Assembly (NCBI RefSeq): GCF_026250525.1
Contig: NZ_CP111043.1
Location: forward strand, 1,178,001 to 1,242,000
Direction of reading: 5' to 3'
Source: Chondrinema litorale
GTDB lineage: Bacteria; Bacteroidota; Bacteroidia; Cytophagales; Flammeovirgaceae
DNA length: 64,000 nt
Below, in pieces: positions 36,627 to 46,382 of this stretch. Position 1 is the stretch's first letter; each line of letters begins with the position of its first letter. The notes under the pieces are model-generated. The model was not told the DNA's origin. It worked only from the letters and a program-made list of their open reading frames with translations, and did not search any database. Both the position numbers and the translations under genes were made by a program.

Positions 36627-38165
36627 TTAATGTTTGAAGTGTCTTATTCCTGTAAATACCATTGACATTCCATTTTCATCACAATAATCGATGGATGCTT
36701 GGTCTTTAATAGAACCTCCCGGTTGAATAACCGCCTTTATCCCCTCTTTTCTTGCAATTTCAACACAATCTGGGAATGGGAAAAATGCATCAGATGCCAT
36801 AACAGCCTCATTAAGATCAAATCCGAAGTGTTTAGCTTTATGAATTGCCTGCTCCAATGCATCAACACGTGATGTTTGACCTACTCCACTTGCAAATAAT
36901 TGCCCTTCTTTAGCTAAAACAATTGTATTAGACTTGGTATGTTTTACTAATTTGTTAGCAAACAATAATGCTTTTACCTCTTCTTCGCTTGGAGCAGCTT
37001 TCGTCATTGTTTTCAAGTCTTCAGCTGTCTCCATCTTCATGTCCTTATCCATAGCAATTACACCATTGAGCAAAGTTTTATATAACTTTTCTGGCATTGC
37101 AGTCTCTTTGCGCTTCAGTAAAATTCTATTTTTCTTCTTTGAAAGCAATTCTAATGCATCATCATTAAAAGAAGGAGCAATTAAAACTTCAAAGAAAAGA
37201 CTGTGCATTGCATTTGCAGCGTCTAAATCAACAGCAGTGTTTGTAATTAATACACCACCAAATGCAGATACCGGATCAGCTTTTAATGCATTTTGGTATG
37301 CTTCTTCACAATTACTTCCTAAAGCAGCACCACAAGCATTAGTATGTTTTAGAATAGCAAATGCAATTCCTTCTTCTACAGGAAATTCATCTATTAAAGC
37401 TACTGCTGCATCAACATCCACTAAGTTGTTATAAGATAATGCTTTTCCATTTAACTGATCGAAGAGGTCAGTTAATTTACCATAAAACACTCCTTGCTGG
37501 TGAGGGTTTTCTCCATATCTTAAAACCGCAGCATCAGGGAAACTTGCTTTATAAGCTTCAATTTTATCTTCAGAAGATAAAGTACCATTAAAATAATTGA
37601 ATATTGCTGTATCGTAATGAGAGCTAACATTAAATGCATAAGCTGCAAAAGCTTTTCTTTCTTCTTCAGTTGTAGCACACTCGTTTGTTTCTAGAATGTT
37701 TAACAAACTATCGTACTGCTCACGTGAAGAAACAATCATGGCATCTTTATAATTTTTTGCAGCAGCTCTAATCAACGAAATACCTCCAATATCTATTTTT
37801 TCGATAATATCAGCATGAGAGGCTCCTGAAGCAAGTGTTTCTTCGAATGGATATAAATCTACAATGATTAGATCGAAAGCAGGAATTTCGTACTTTTCCA
37901 TCTGCTCTTTATCAGTCTCATTGTCCGCTCTTCCTAAAATACCTCCAAATACTTTTGGATGTAAAGTCTTTACTCTTCCTCCTAAAATTGATGGATATCC
38001 TGTAAGGTCTTCTACTGCTGTTACCTTCGCTCCAGCTTCTTCAATAAACTTTTGAGTACCTCCGGTTGAGTAAATTGTTACTCCGTTAGCATCAAGTAAT
38101 TTTATTATTGGTTCAAGTTTATCTTTATAAAAAACTGAAATGAGGGCTGATTTTATTTTTTTCAT
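36627..38165 (-). CDS. purH: Bifunctional AICAR transformylase / IMP cyclohydrolase
   Basis: Last two steps of IMP synthesis in one 512-residue protein. The N-terminal cyclohydrolase (MGS-like, about 1-195) carries IYSTGGTQKFIEEAG and GGRVKTLHPKVFGGILGR. The C-terminal transformylase holds the catalytic Lys-His pair in FAILKHTNACGAALG and ends with FPFPDCVE and AVIQPGGSIKDQ. Monocistronic, with a TACATTTG box upstream. Confidence 0.97.
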   Translation of the reverse strand: MKKIKSALISVFYKDKLEPIIKLLDANGVTIYSTGGTQKFIEEAGAKVTAVEDLTGYPSILGGRVKTLHPKVFGGILGRADNETDKEQMEKYEIPAFDLIIVDLYPFEETLASGASHADIIEKIDIGGISLIRAAAKNYKDAMIVSSREQYDSLLNILETNECATTEEERKAFAAYAFNVSSHYDTAIFNYFNGTLSSEDKIEAYKASFPDAAVLRYGENPHQQGVFYGKLTDLFDQLNGKALSYNNLVDVDAAVALIDEFPVEEGIAFAILKHTNACGAALGSNCEEAYQNALKADPVSAFGGVLITNTAVDLDAANAMHSLFFEVLIAPSFNDDALELLSKKKNRILLKRKETAMPEKLYKTLLNGVIAMDKDMKMETAEDLKTMTKAAPSEEEVKALLFANKLVKHTKSNTIVLAKEGQLFASGVGQTSRVDALEQAIHKAKHFGFDLNEAVMASDAFFPFPDCVEIARKEGIKAVIQPGGSIKDQASIDYCDENGMSMVFTGIRHFKH

Positions 38166-38642
38166 GAAATTGATATGATGAATTATTAAGCTAAGTTTTT
38201 TGCAAATGTATTAATCTTTCATGGTAATGGTTTAAGAATTTAATTTTTTAGTCAAGCATTCGATGAGCAATTATTAAAGTCTCAAGAAATTACCATATAT
38301 GGCACATTTATTAATCGTATTAAGAAACCCTAATACATTTGAAAACAAACTACTTAAAAGGGCTAAAGTGAATTATTTAAAATTTTCAGAAAAAAGAATT
38401 CTATTTAGATGAGAGCTGAAAATAGAAGCAATAGGCTCAAAAAAACGATTATCTAATGAAAAAACACTTTCACCGAAGTTACACACCTATTCATCTACAC
38501 TTTTAATTTGTTCTTTTTAAAGCTTTATCTGCAAAATCTCTCATTTATATTTAAAAAAGTGTTAATAATTTTTTCAAAAAAAAATCTGTTTGCAAGAACT
38601 ATAAGCTAATTGCGTTAAAACTACCGAAATCAGATATTACAG
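38166..38642. other. 477-base intergenic region between divergent genes
   Basis: AT-rich. It holds the purH promoter on the minus strand; nothing else could be placed. A 37-codon frame at 38299-38412 is too short and A-rich to support. Confidence 0.5.
38203..38210 (-). promoter_or_regulatory. Candidate -7 box (TACATTTG) of purH
   Basis: Minus-strand match to TAnnTTTG 38 bases before the purH ATG. Confidence 0.42.
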
Positions 38643-39524
38643 ATGGTTAGAATCAGGTGCTATACTTACATCATTTTAGTAACATTGCTACTTTCATATC
38701 TAGAATATGGAGAGTTTCTCGACCATCAGAGAGAATTAAAACATAATGCCTTCCTAAAACTTGCCGAAGTACACGAAAAACAATCTGAATCAGAGGTATA
38801 CCCTTATGCAGAAAAACTGAATACTTACTTTGGTTCTCTTAATGCTAAATTGATTGAAAAGCACTACAAAGACTTTTATTCTATAAATAGTGACAGCAGT
38901 TTTTATGATTTTTACAAAAACTCACTCACTTTAAAAGGAGCCCTTACCAGTGCAGTAAAAAAAGCAATGCAAAATGAGGAAGATAGCATTCAGCTTTCAA
39001 GCGATTTTACTTGGTTTCGTTATGCCGCACCTTCACTTTTAGTAATTACAACACCAGAAAGTTATAGAGTAGATATTGATTATAAGCTTTTAAATAATAT
39101 TTCTGAAAAGACTATAGGTGATAAAGACAATGTTTTTTTGAATATTTTTTCTAAGAGCTATACTCCTGATACACATTTCCCAATATGGCTATCTAAATCA
39201 CCAGATAAAAAGATTTACAGTAAACTTGGTTCTGGTATCCACTTAAAATTACTAAATGAGATTGAAGCTGAAATAAAACAAGAGACTTGTTTTGAGAAGG
39301 AATTTCTAAAGATAAAAAAGTTATTAGTTACTGATTTACTATTCTCTAAAAACTTTGAGATGCCAAAACAAAATGTGATTACTGAACTTGGTAGTATTTC
39401 AGAACATATCAATTTTAATGAAAAGGAAAAGGAATTATTAGCACAAAAGATAGAAAAGCTAAAAAGTCAAGACGATATTTTTACCTTCGTTAGTACTATT
39501 AATAATTCCTTATCAATTAAATAA
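38643..39524 (+). CDS. Protein of unknown function with N-terminal membrane anchor
   Basis: A 293-residue protein. A hydrophobic segment (about 6-20, CYTYIILVTLLLSYL) may be a signal anchor. The rest is charged, Lys/Glu-rich and mostly helical, with no motif I recognise. Codon use is like the surroundings. It converges on the LytTR gene with an 8-base gap that contains a short inverted repeat. No homologue can be named. Confidence 0.72.
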   Translation: MVRIRCYTYIILVTLLLSYLEYGEFLDHQRELKHNAFLKLAEVHEKQSESEVYPYAEKLNTYFGSLNAKLIEKHYKDFYSINSDSSFYDFYKNSLTLKGALTSAVKKAMQNEEDSIQLSSDFTWFRYAAPSLLVITTPESYRVDIDYKLLNNISEKTIGDKDNVFLNIFSKSYTPDTHFPIWLSKSPDKKIYSKLGSGIHLKLLNEIEAEIKQETCFEKEFLKIKKLLVTDLLFSKNFEMPKQNVITELGSISEHINFNEKEKELLAQKIEKLKSQDDIFTFVSTINNSLSIK

Positions 39525-39549
39525 ATAAGCTTCTATAAACTAAGCTTAT
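39525..39549. repeat. Short inverted repeat in a convergent gap
   Basis: ATAAGCTT (39525-39532) and AAGCTTAT (39542-39549) form a perfect 8-base stem that covers the end of the LytTR gene. Could be a weak bidirectional terminator. Confidence 0.4.
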
Positions 39550-40276
39550 CCTTAAATTTTGCAGCCTGTCTTCTGGAAATTTCAATTTTCTGGCCTCCTT
39601 TCAAACTCACCATTAAACCACCATTAAACCAAGGCTCTATTTTTTCAATCCATTTAAGGTTTATAATATATTTTCTGCTCGCTCTAAAAAACATTTTGTC
39701 ATCCAATCTTTCGTCTAAAGCATTTAAAGAGCGATGTATAAGAGGTCTAAAAGTGTCAAAATAAACTTTCACATAATTGCCATCAGACTCAAATAAACGA
39801 ATATCGGCAAGCTTTACAAACCAGCATTTTTCACCATCTTTCACAAATACCTGATCTGTACCTAAAAGTTTATCGGTTTCATTTGATTCTGTCTTTTTAT
39901 TTTCTGACTTGCCTTTTTCTTCTTTAGCGAGATAATCACTCAACTTTTTGACTGTCTCTTCTAATCTTTTAGGATCTATAGGTTTTAGCAGATAATCAAA
40001 AGCATTTATCTCAAATGCTTTAAGTGCAAAATCGTCGTAAGCAGTAGTAAAAATAACCTTTGGTACGGTAGTTAGCATTTCCAGTAAATCAAAGCCTGTT
40101 TTCTCTGGCATCTGTATATCTAAAAACAAGACATCAGGATTTAGCGATTCTATTACATCTGCGGCCTCATCAGCATTACTTGCCTCAGCTACAATTTCAA
40201 TATCATTATATTCTTCTAATAAGGAATTTAGTTCTTTGCGGGCAAGTCTTTCATCATCTACTATAATAGCTCTCAT
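39533..40276 (-). CDS. LytTR family response regulator
   Basis: Two-component regulator of 247 residues. The receiver (1-120) has Asp7, Asp8, the phosphoacceptor Asp53 (FLDIQMP), Thr77/78 and Lys98. A charged linker rich in Lys, Glu and Ser (about 115-140) follows. The LytTR DNA-binding domain (about 145-245) has the usual signatures: LFESDGNYVKVYF, FFRASRKYIINLKWIEKIEPW and EISRRQAAKFKDKL. The expected LytS-type histidine kinase is not adjacent, so it is orphaned here. Target unknown. Confidence 0.94.
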   Translation of the reverse strand: MRAIIVDDERLARKELNSLLEEYNDIEIVAEASNADEAADVIESLNPDVLFLDIQMPEKTGFDLLEMLTTVPKVIFTTAYDDFALKAFEINAFDYLLKPIDPKRLEETVKKLSDYLAKEEKGKSENKKTESNETDKLLGTDQVFVKDGEKCWFVKLADIRLFESDGNYVKVYFDTFRPLIHRSLNALDERLDDKMFFRASRKYIINLKWIEKIEPWFNGGLMVSLKGGQKIEISRRQAAKFKDKLSL

Positions 40277-40464
40277 ACTTTAAATTTTAATTATAAGATC
40301 GCTTTTGTAAAGTTAAGTAATAGGTTTAAAATTACTGGAAAAGTACTATTTAGGCTTAAAAAATTTATAATTAAGCTTTAAAATTACTAATCGTAATCTT
40401 TCAATAATTTAATAAATATTCTACAGTTTAAAAATCATTCAATTTCGAATGGGTAAATTCCCTT

Positions 40465-41538
40465 TTATTTCCATCCAACCTTATCCATAATTGCCACAAT
40501 TTCTTGTTTTTTGTTGACAATTTGATACTGACTGGTAGTATCTATTTCAATAGCAGCCCATACCTCCATTTTTTCTGGAATTGTAGCACCTTTTAAAACA
40601 GGAATTTCAAATAATGCTGTAGCAAATTCTTCTGCTTGTTCATTTGTAAATAAATAAGAAATAAATGTCTCTGCGAGTTTAGCATTTTTACTATCAGCAA
40701 CTTTCGCGATACCGGTTATCTTTACACTAGCACCTTTTTTATCAACTACAGGTTCAAGTACTGCTATTGCTTCCAAAATATTTTTTTCTACTGTGCTACC
40801 AATTTCTTCCATAGCAGCTATACTTCTGGCTACTACTACTGCCACATCACCTTTTCCTCTTGATATATTCTCAATGCGGCTTTGGTCATCATCCATAAAA
40901 CCATACAAAGTATTATTAGAAACACCTTTTGCCCAATCTAACACTTTATCTTCGTCTAATTCTAATAGCATGCTCCCAAGCAATTCTTGGTTGTTTATAT
41001 CTTCAGAACTCCCCATAAGCAATCTACCCTGCCAAAGTGGTTTAGATAAATCTGTATAGTATTTTATCTTTCGTGGATCAACACGCTCTCTGGAATAGAT
41101 AATTACTCTAGGTGAATAACTTATGCCAAACCACAAATTATCTGGATGACAGAAATACTTAGGCACTTTACTAATTGCATTTTGTGCAGAAATTGGCTGA
41201 ATTAAGTCTGCCTCTGCAAGACGATTTAGCCTGTCTGCATTCGACAGAATTACCAAATCTGCATTAGGGTTGCCTTTTTCCAATTCTATTTTTCTTATTA
41301 CCTGTTCTGCACCACTACTTTCTATGTCAAGTTTTATATGATGCACATCCAGAAAATCCTCTACAATAGTTTTAAAGTTTTCTGCAGGTAAGTCTGTATA
41401 TAAATGTAATACAGGTATCTGACTTTCTTCATTTACTGCATAACCATCACTTATCTGGTTTGTATTTATTTTTCCGCATGCTGCTAAAAAATAAAAACAG
41501 AAAATAAAAAAATTTAAAAACAGGTTATTTCGAGTCAT
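40465..41538 (-). CDS. Extracellular solute-binding lipoprotein (ABC-type, iron/thiamine class fold)
   Basis: A 357-residue lipoprotein with lipobox LAAC at about Cys21. The mature part has the layout of a periplasmic binding protein: VLHLYTDLPAENFKTIVEDF at the start, a NPNADLVILSNADRLNRLAEAD stretch in two parts near 90-110, and a typical hinge. It resembles Fe(III)- or thiamine-binding proteins. The usual permease and ATPase genes are absent. The start overlaps the last 14 bases of the CCA-adding enzyme gene, so it is co-transcribed with it. Ligand unknown. Confidence 0.82.
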   Translation of the reverse strand: MTRNNLFLNFFIFCFYFLAACGKINTNQISDGYAVNEESQIPVLHLYTDLPAENFKTIVEDFLDVHHIKLDIESSGAEQVIRKIELEKGNPNADLVILSNADRLNRLAEADLIQPISAQNAISKVPKYFCHPDNLWFGISYSPRVIIYSRERVDPRKIKYYTDLSKPLWQGRLLMGSSEDINNQELLGSMLLELDEDKVLDWAKGVSNNTLYGFMDDDQSRIENISRGKGDVAVVVARSIAAMEEIGSTVEKNILEAIAVLEPVVDKKGASVKITGIAKVADSKNAKLAETFISYLFTNEQAEEFATALFEIPVLKGATIPEKMEVWAAIEIDTTSQYQIVNKKQEIVAIMDKVGWK

Positions 41539-42961
41539 TAGATTTTGAAACTTCTTTTAAGCCCAGTTCCTTACCAGCTTTTAACATAAACTGATAAGCT
41601 TCGTCGTAGTTGTTTTTCAGCTCCCCCTCTAAAATAGCTTCTCTAATTTTAAATTTTATATCACCTACTACTTTAGATGGTTTTACTCCAAAAGTTTCCA
41701 TTATTATTTCTCCTGTAATTACAGGTTGAAAATTTCTAATTTGGTCGCGAGCTTCAACATCAGCAATCTTTTTTTCTAGCTTATTGAAATTCGCAATATA
41801 CTTTTGAACACGTTGGTGGTTTTTTGAGGTAATATCTGCTCTACATAGCATCATTAATCCTTCAAGATCATCGCCCGCTTCAAAAATCAATCTCCTAATT
41901 GCAGAATCAGAAATAGAGTCTTTTACTAAAGCAATTGGTCTGAGATGCAGTTTTACTAGTTTTTCAACTACTCGCATTCTCTCATCCAAAGGCAATTTCA
42001 TTCTTCTGAAAATCGGCTTTACCATTCTGGCACCTTTATCTTCGTGACCATGAAAAGTCCAACCTTGTTTTCTGTCAAATCTTTTGGTAGCTGGTTTTGC
42101 AATATCGTGCATTATAGCCGACCAACGCAACCATAAATCATCGGTATTTTCAGAAATATTATCTAATACCTGCAAAGTATGGTAAAAATTATCTTTATGA
42201 GTTTTTCCATTAACTTTTTCTACACCTTGCAAAGCTGTAAACTCTGGAAAAATGATCTCAAGCAAGCCACAATGGTATAAAAGCTTAAATCCGTAAGAAG
42301 GTTTCTTTGCAAGAACAATTTTATTAAACTCATCAATAATTCTCTCTCCAGAAACTATCTTAATTCTCTCCTTTTGCTCTTGAATAGCAATAAAAGAGTC
42401 ATGATCGATATCAAAGTTAAGCTGTGCCGCAAAACGCACTGCCCGCATCATTCTCAAAGGATCGTCAGAATAAGTTATACCTGGCTCAAGAGGCGTTTTT
42501 ATTAGCCTTCTTTTTATATCTTCTAAGCCACCAAATGGATCGATTAATTCACCAAAATTTTCTGTTTGCAAGCTAAAAGCCATTGCATTTATGGTAAAAT
42601 CTCTTCTATTCTGATCGTCTTCTAATGTTCCATCTTCAACAATTGGCTTTCTAGAATTTCTATCGTAAGACTCTTTTCTTGCACCAACAAATTCAACTTC
42701 AAATAAATCTGTTTTTACCATGGCAGTACCAAAGTTTTTAAACACATTTACCTGCGCAGGCTGATCTAAACAATCGGCAAATGCTTTTGCCAAGGCAATA
42801 CCACTACCTACACATACAATATCAACATCCTTTGAAGGTCTTCCTAAAATTATATCGCGCACGTATCCACCAATTACATAAGCTGGCACATTTACTTTTT
42901 GTGCAGCTTGTTGTAAAATTTTAAAAAGGGGATTTTTTTCAAGTTCAACCGCAAAATTCAT
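41525..42961 (-). CDS. CCA tRNA nucleotidyltransferase with HD domain
   Basis: Adds or repairs the 3' CCA of tRNA. 478 residues from the ATG at 42961 (MNFAVELEKNPLF); a longer frame starts only with TTG and overlaps the likely promoter. The head domain has YVIGGYVRDIILGRPSKDVD with the DxD metal motif, then RRDFTINAMAFSL and DDPLRMMRAVRFAAQL. The HD domain carries RWSAIMHDIAKPATKRF. In some lineages CCA and poly(A) activity are hard to tell apart by sequence. Confidence 0.93.
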   Translation of the reverse strand: MNFAVELEKNPLFKILQQAAQKVNVPAYVIGGYVRDIILGRPSKDVDIVCVGSGIALAKAFADCLDQPAQVNVFKNFGTAMVKTDLFEVEFVGARKESYDRNSRKPIVEDGTLEDDQNRRDFTINAMAFSLQTENFGELIDPFGGLEDIKRRLIKTPLEPGITYSDDPLRMMRAVRFAAQLNFDIDHDSFIAIQEQKERIKIVSGERIIDEFNKIVLAKKPSYGFKLLYHCGLLEIIFPEFTALQGVEKVNGKTHKDNFYHTLQVLDNISENTDDLWLRWSAIMHDIAKPATKRFDRKQGWTFHGHEDKGARMVKPIFRRMKLPLDERMRVVEKLVKLHLRPIALVKDSISDSAIRRLIFEAGDDLEGLMMLCRADITSKNHQRVQKYIANFNKLEKKIADVEARDQIRNFQPVITGEIIMETFGVKPSKVVGDIKFKIREAILEGELKNNYDEAYQFMLKAGKELGLKEVSKSNDSK

Positions 42962-42986
42962 CAGACTATAATCTTTGTGTTTTTCG

Positions 42987-42994
42987 CAAAAATA
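42987..42994 (-). promoter_or_regulatory. Candidate -7 box (TATTTTTG) of the CCA enzyme gene
   Basis: Minus-strand match to TAnnTTTG about 26 bases before the ATG at 42961; it supports that start over the upstream TTG. Confidence 0.4.
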
Positions 42995-43253
42995 CAAAGA
43001 AAATATGAGCTAAGTACTTAAGAAAGTATTCAACCACATTTTCAAAACCAACCAATTTAGCAATCATCTGATAAAAACAGCTTCTTTTGTAAAGCATTTA
43101 ATTACATTTTTGAATAATACTATTATAATTTCTTAATGAAAGTTAACACAGACAACAAAAAATTACTTCTATTTTACTTTTTATTTACCTTCGACCCCAA
43201 CTTAATTGTAATTTTGGGCTGATATTTTTTAAGGCTTCATTTTAAATAATTTT

Positions 43254-44231
43254 ATGCCGTTTCAATATACATCAGTTCAAAACAAGATTGAGGAGAGTTT
43301 ACAACAATTGCCCTTATCCGGTAAACCAGTTGAACTTTACGAACCTATCAGATACATTCTAAATGTCGGGGGAAAAAGGTTGAGGCCTTTACTTACTACC
43401 TTAGGATGTTACCTATTTAACGAACAATTTGATAAAGCTCTAAAACCAGCTTTAGCTGTAGAAGTGTTTCACAATTTCACACTTATGCATGACGACATCA
43501 TGGATCAGGCTCCTCTTAGAAGAGGAAAACCTACCGTTCATGAGAAATGGAGTGCAAACGTAGCCATTCTCTCGGGAGATGTAATGCTGGTTAAAGCTTA
43601 TAATTTACTGCTAAATGTAGATAAAGATATTATACATAAGGTAATCGAAAAGTTCAATAAATGTGCTTGTGAGGTTTGTGAAGGACAACAATTCGATATG
43701 AATTTCGAAACTTTGGAAAGCGTATCTATCGAGTCTTATCTCAATATGATCCGACTTAAAACAGCAGTTTTATTAGGGTTTAGCCTGGAGTTAGGAGCAA
43801 TACTAGGTGGTGCAGAGGAGCATGCTGCCACACAATTAAAAAATTTCGGTGAGAGCATTGGTTTAGGCTTTCAGATTAAAGACGATTTGCTGGATGTATA
43901 TGGAAACCAGCAGAAGTTTGGTAAACAGGTAGGTGGAGATATTATCGCCAATAAAAAAACTTATTTACTACTAAAAGCTTTAAAAGACGCTGATAAAAAC
44001 CAATTAACTGAGTTAAATAGCTGGTTAGCAAAAGAAGAGTTTAACCCAGAAGATAAAGTAAATGCGGTAAAAGCCATTTACGATGAGTTAAACATTAGAG
44101 AAAAGGCTCAAGAGTTAGCAGAAAACTATTTTACAAATTCATTTAAAATTTTAGAACAACTTAATATACATTCTGAAAGGAAAAATGAATTAATAAATTT
44201 TGCAGATATGCTTATTCATCGAGAAAAGTAA
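43254..44231 (+). CDS. Polyprenyl synthetase family protein (second copy, short-chain type)
   Basis: A 325-residue trans-isoprenyl diphosphate synthase. First Asp-rich motif HDDIMDQAPLRRGKP, with the FxLMHDD aromatic just before it (FTLMHDDIMD) that tends to limit chain length. The second motif is KDDLLDVYGN. This fits farnesyl or geranylgeranyl diphosphate synthases more than the long-chain enzyme at 2329; product length is inference. Monocistronic or leading into the coiled-coil lipoprotein gene 140 bases on. Confidence 0.92.
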   Translation: MPFQYTSVQNKIEESLQQLPLSGKPVELYEPIRYILNVGGKRLRPLLTTLGCYLFNEQFDKALKPALAVEVFHNFTLMHDDIMDQAPLRRGKPTVHEKWSANVAILSGDVMLVKAYNLLLNVDKDIIHKVIEKFNKCACEVCEGQQFDMNFETLESVSIESYLNMIRLKTAVLLGFSLELGAILGGAEEHAATQLKNFGESIGLGFQIKDDLLDVYGNQQKFGKQVGGDIIANKKTYLLLKALKDADKNQLTELNSWLAKEEFNPEDKVNAVKAIYDELNIREKAQELAENYFTNSFKILEQLNIHSERKNELINFADMLIHREK

Positions 44232-44371
44232 GAACAATTATTACTAAAGTTATACGCTTAATTACATCAACATTTTCATTAACTTAAATTTGTATATACC
44301 GAACACAAAAATCAATAACATATTGATTACACTAAATCGCAAAAGTTTAACTTCTTAAATATCCGTTCATC

Positions 44372-45139
44372 ATGATCAGATTTACCGTACCATTACTTAC
44401 TATCCTGGTCAGTTTACTATTAACAGGCTGTGGAATCCAATCAGAAAACAAACAATTAAAACTAAAAGTAAGCGAACTTGAAAATGAAATAAACGAAAAG
44501 AATGTTGTTCAGGTAAACCTCTCTAACCAACTCAATAAAGTCGATTTACTTATCGACTCCATAAGCAAGTCTGAAGCTTACATGGCTTTTAATCTTGAAA
44601 TGGGCACTTCTTACCAAGACCATGTAGACCGCCTGCGTAGCCTAAGTGCTTTTATAGAATACACCCGCCAAAAAATGCTTAAGCTAGAAAAAAAGATGGC
44701 TGAGCAAGATACCGAATTCCAAAGCATGCGACTTCTTATTGGTAGAATGCGCAGCGAAGTTGAGCAGAAAGATCAGGTAATTAAAAAGCTTAGAAAGCAA
44801 ATTGCCGATTACGAAGCTGAAAACGAGGAACTTATTCGTTTGGTAGATTTACAGAAAAAAGAGATTATCGATATTGAGCAACAGCTAAAATTAAAAATTG
44901 CTGCACTTAATAAAGCCGAGATGAATATTGAGGCATTAAAAAGTGAAAAAGAAAAAATAAAAGCAGATGCATTTTTCGAAAAAGCAGAAGCTAATGAGCA
45001 AATCGCTGAAATGACGAAGTTTGCTCCTAAAAAGAAAAAAGAAGCTTATAGTGAAGCTTTAAACCTCTACAAAATGGCTTTACAAGCTGGTAGAAAAGAT
45101 GCTGCCGGAAAAATTAAAGAAATCGAAAAGGCTATGTAA
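44372..45139 (+). CDS. Coiled-coil lipoprotein of unknown function
   Basis: A 255-residue lipoprotein; lipobox LLTGC with Cys20. From about residue 25 to 205 it is almost all heptad-like coiled coil, rich in Lys, Glu, Leu and Gln, with one break near 70-80. The tail holds a short TPR-like segment (KKEAYSEALNLYKMALQAGR). It is probably periplasmic, attached to a membrane. Relatives are known only as structural or uncharacterised lipoproteins. Confidence 0.82.
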   Translation: MIRFTVPLLTILVSLLLTGCGIQSENKQLKLKVSELENEINEKNVVQVNLSNQLNKVDLLIDSISKSEAYMAFNLEMGTSYQDHVDRLRSLSAFIEYTRQKMLKLEKKMAEQDTEFQSMRLLIGRMRSEVEQKDQVIKKLRKQIADYEAENEELIRLVDLQKKEIIDIEQQLKLKIAALNKAEMNIEALKSEKEKIKADAFFEKAEANEQIAEMTKFAPKKKKEAYSEALNLYKMALQAGRKDAAGKIKEIEKAM

Positions 45140-45161
45140 AATACGCTTCTAATATTTTTCT

Positions 45162-45169
45162 TAATTTTG
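45162..45169 (+). promoter_or_regulatory. Candidate -7 box (TAATTTTG) of the HAD gene
   Basis: Matches TAnnTTTG 23 bases before the HAD start; no clear -33 element. Confidence 0.3.
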
Positions 45170-45192
45170 AGGCTGAAAAACATAGTAACGGC

Positions 45193-45807
45193 ATGCAAAA
45201 TATTAAAAATGTAATTTTTGATTTGGGAGGGGTGATTCTAAATCTTGATTTTAAGAAGACCTTTTCTGCATTTGAAGCACTCTCTTTCAAAGATTTTACA
45301 CCAATTTTTAATAAAGTTTACCAATACGAGTTCGTAAGCCTCTACGAAACTGGCAAAATATCGTCAGAAGAATTTAGAAAAAACCTGCGGGAAGTTTTAG
45401 AAATTGATGTGGAAGATCAAGTACTCGATGCTGCATGGAATGCTATGCTTTTAGATTTTCCACTAAAAAACATTCAGTTTTTGCAAGAAATAGGTAAAAG
45501 AAAGAGAATCTTTGTTCTTAGCAATACGAATGACATACACAAAACAGCTGCAGAAAAAATTCTTGAAAAAGAACATCCCGGAATAACTTGGGATAAACTT
45601 TTTGAGAAATCATACTTCTCTCATATAATGCAAGACAGAAAGCCCAATATCAGTATTTTTAAGCAAGTACTAAATGAAAATGGGCTTCTTGCTTCAGAGA
45701 CACTATTTATTGATGATAGTATCCAACATGTTGAGGGCGCACAAAAGGCAGGCTTACATGCACTGCATTTAAAAGACGGAATGTCTATTACAGAATTAGG
45801 TATCTGA
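45193..45807 (+). CDS. HAD family hydrolase (HAD-IA, YihX-like)
   Basis: A 204-residue phosphatase-like protein. Motif I is FDLGGVILNLD with the nucleophile Asp; motif II is VLSNTN; the Lys is in QDRKPNISIF; motif IV is LFIDDSIQHVEGAQKAGL. The second Asp of motif I is replaced by Gly, as in YihX-type sugar phosphatases. Cap domain of C1 type (about 15-80). Substrate unknown. Confidence 0.92.
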   Translation: MQNIKNVIFDLGGVILNLDFKKTFSAFEALSFKDFTPIFNKVYQYEFVSLYETGKISSEEFRKNLREVLEIDVEDQVLDAAWNAMLLDFPLKNIQFLQEIGKRKRIFVLSNTNDIHKTAAEKILEKEHPGITWDKLFEKSYFSHIMQDRKPNISIFKQVLNENGLLASETLFIDDSIQHVEGAQKAGLHALHLKDGMSITELGI

Positions 45808-45826
45808 AACTTTTAGCAAAATCAGA

Positions 45827-46078
45827 TCATACGGCAAACTCCTCTTCCAAAGTTCTTCTTCTGGAAGGGTCATCTGCATCTGGAGGTAAAACAAATACAC
45901 CGGGAGGTAAATCTAAAGGAGGCAGATCGTCTGAACCATCCCAACCGCCATCTCCGCCACGATCGTTTCCATTATCATCACTGTTATCATGTCCTGATAT
46001 ACCCGGCTTTGATAGCATAAAAGCGATCAAGGCTACATAAACTATCGCAAGAAACATTGCATTAAATAGTATAAACAT
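45827..46078 (-). CDS. Small single-pass membrane protein with acidic Gly/Asp-rich tail
   Basis: 83 residues: one membrane helix at 3-23 (ILFNAMFLAIVYVALIAF), then a Gly/Asp/Asn-rich stretch (about 28-53), a Pro-rich segment and RRRTLEEEF at the end. Low complexity, but with a regular codon pattern and a free-standing strand position. Convergent with the HAD gene. Function unknown. Confidence 0.62.
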   Translation of the reverse strand: MFILFNAMFLAIVYVALIAFMLSKPGISGHDNSDDNGNDRGGDGGWDGSDDLPPLDLPPGVFVLPPDADDPSRRRTLEEEFAV

Positions 46079-46382
46079 AAGGACGAAGAAAATAAAGCTT
46101 TTATAATCCGGCCTACTGGCAAGAATGAAATCAGTGAAATTTATCTAAGTGATATTTAATATAACTAAAATTATTTTAATTTTTCGAAAATTCAATATTT
46201 TCTTTGTCATATATTTTCATCATCATTTCATCAATATTTATTTGTTATTATAAATTGAATGATGATGATATTTTATTGTACTTAAACAACAATTTTCTGA
46301 TATCAGCTGGTTTATGCCAGTATCCAATTTTATTAGAATAACCTGTTAATCAAATAAAGGTTATAAAAATCAACATTTTAGC
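46079..46382. other. 304-base AT-rich intergenic region
   Basis: Between the small membrane protein gene (minus) and pth (plus), so it should contain divergent promoters. I see no ORF, terminator or clear TAnnTTTG box. Confidence 0.5.

Noticed and set aside
36934..37434. 166-codon plus-strand frame within purH
   Set aside because: Antisense to a fully conserved purine gene; Ser/Ala-rich shadow composition.
38299..38412. 37-codon frame starting MAHLLIVLRNPNTFE
   Set aside because: Very short, in an AT-rich divergent promoter region, with no supporting motif or terminator.
2329..44231. The two polyprenyl synthases considered as a duplicated pair of interest
   Set aside because: Bacteria commonly carry one short-chain and one long-chain enzyme; their motifs differ and they are far apart.
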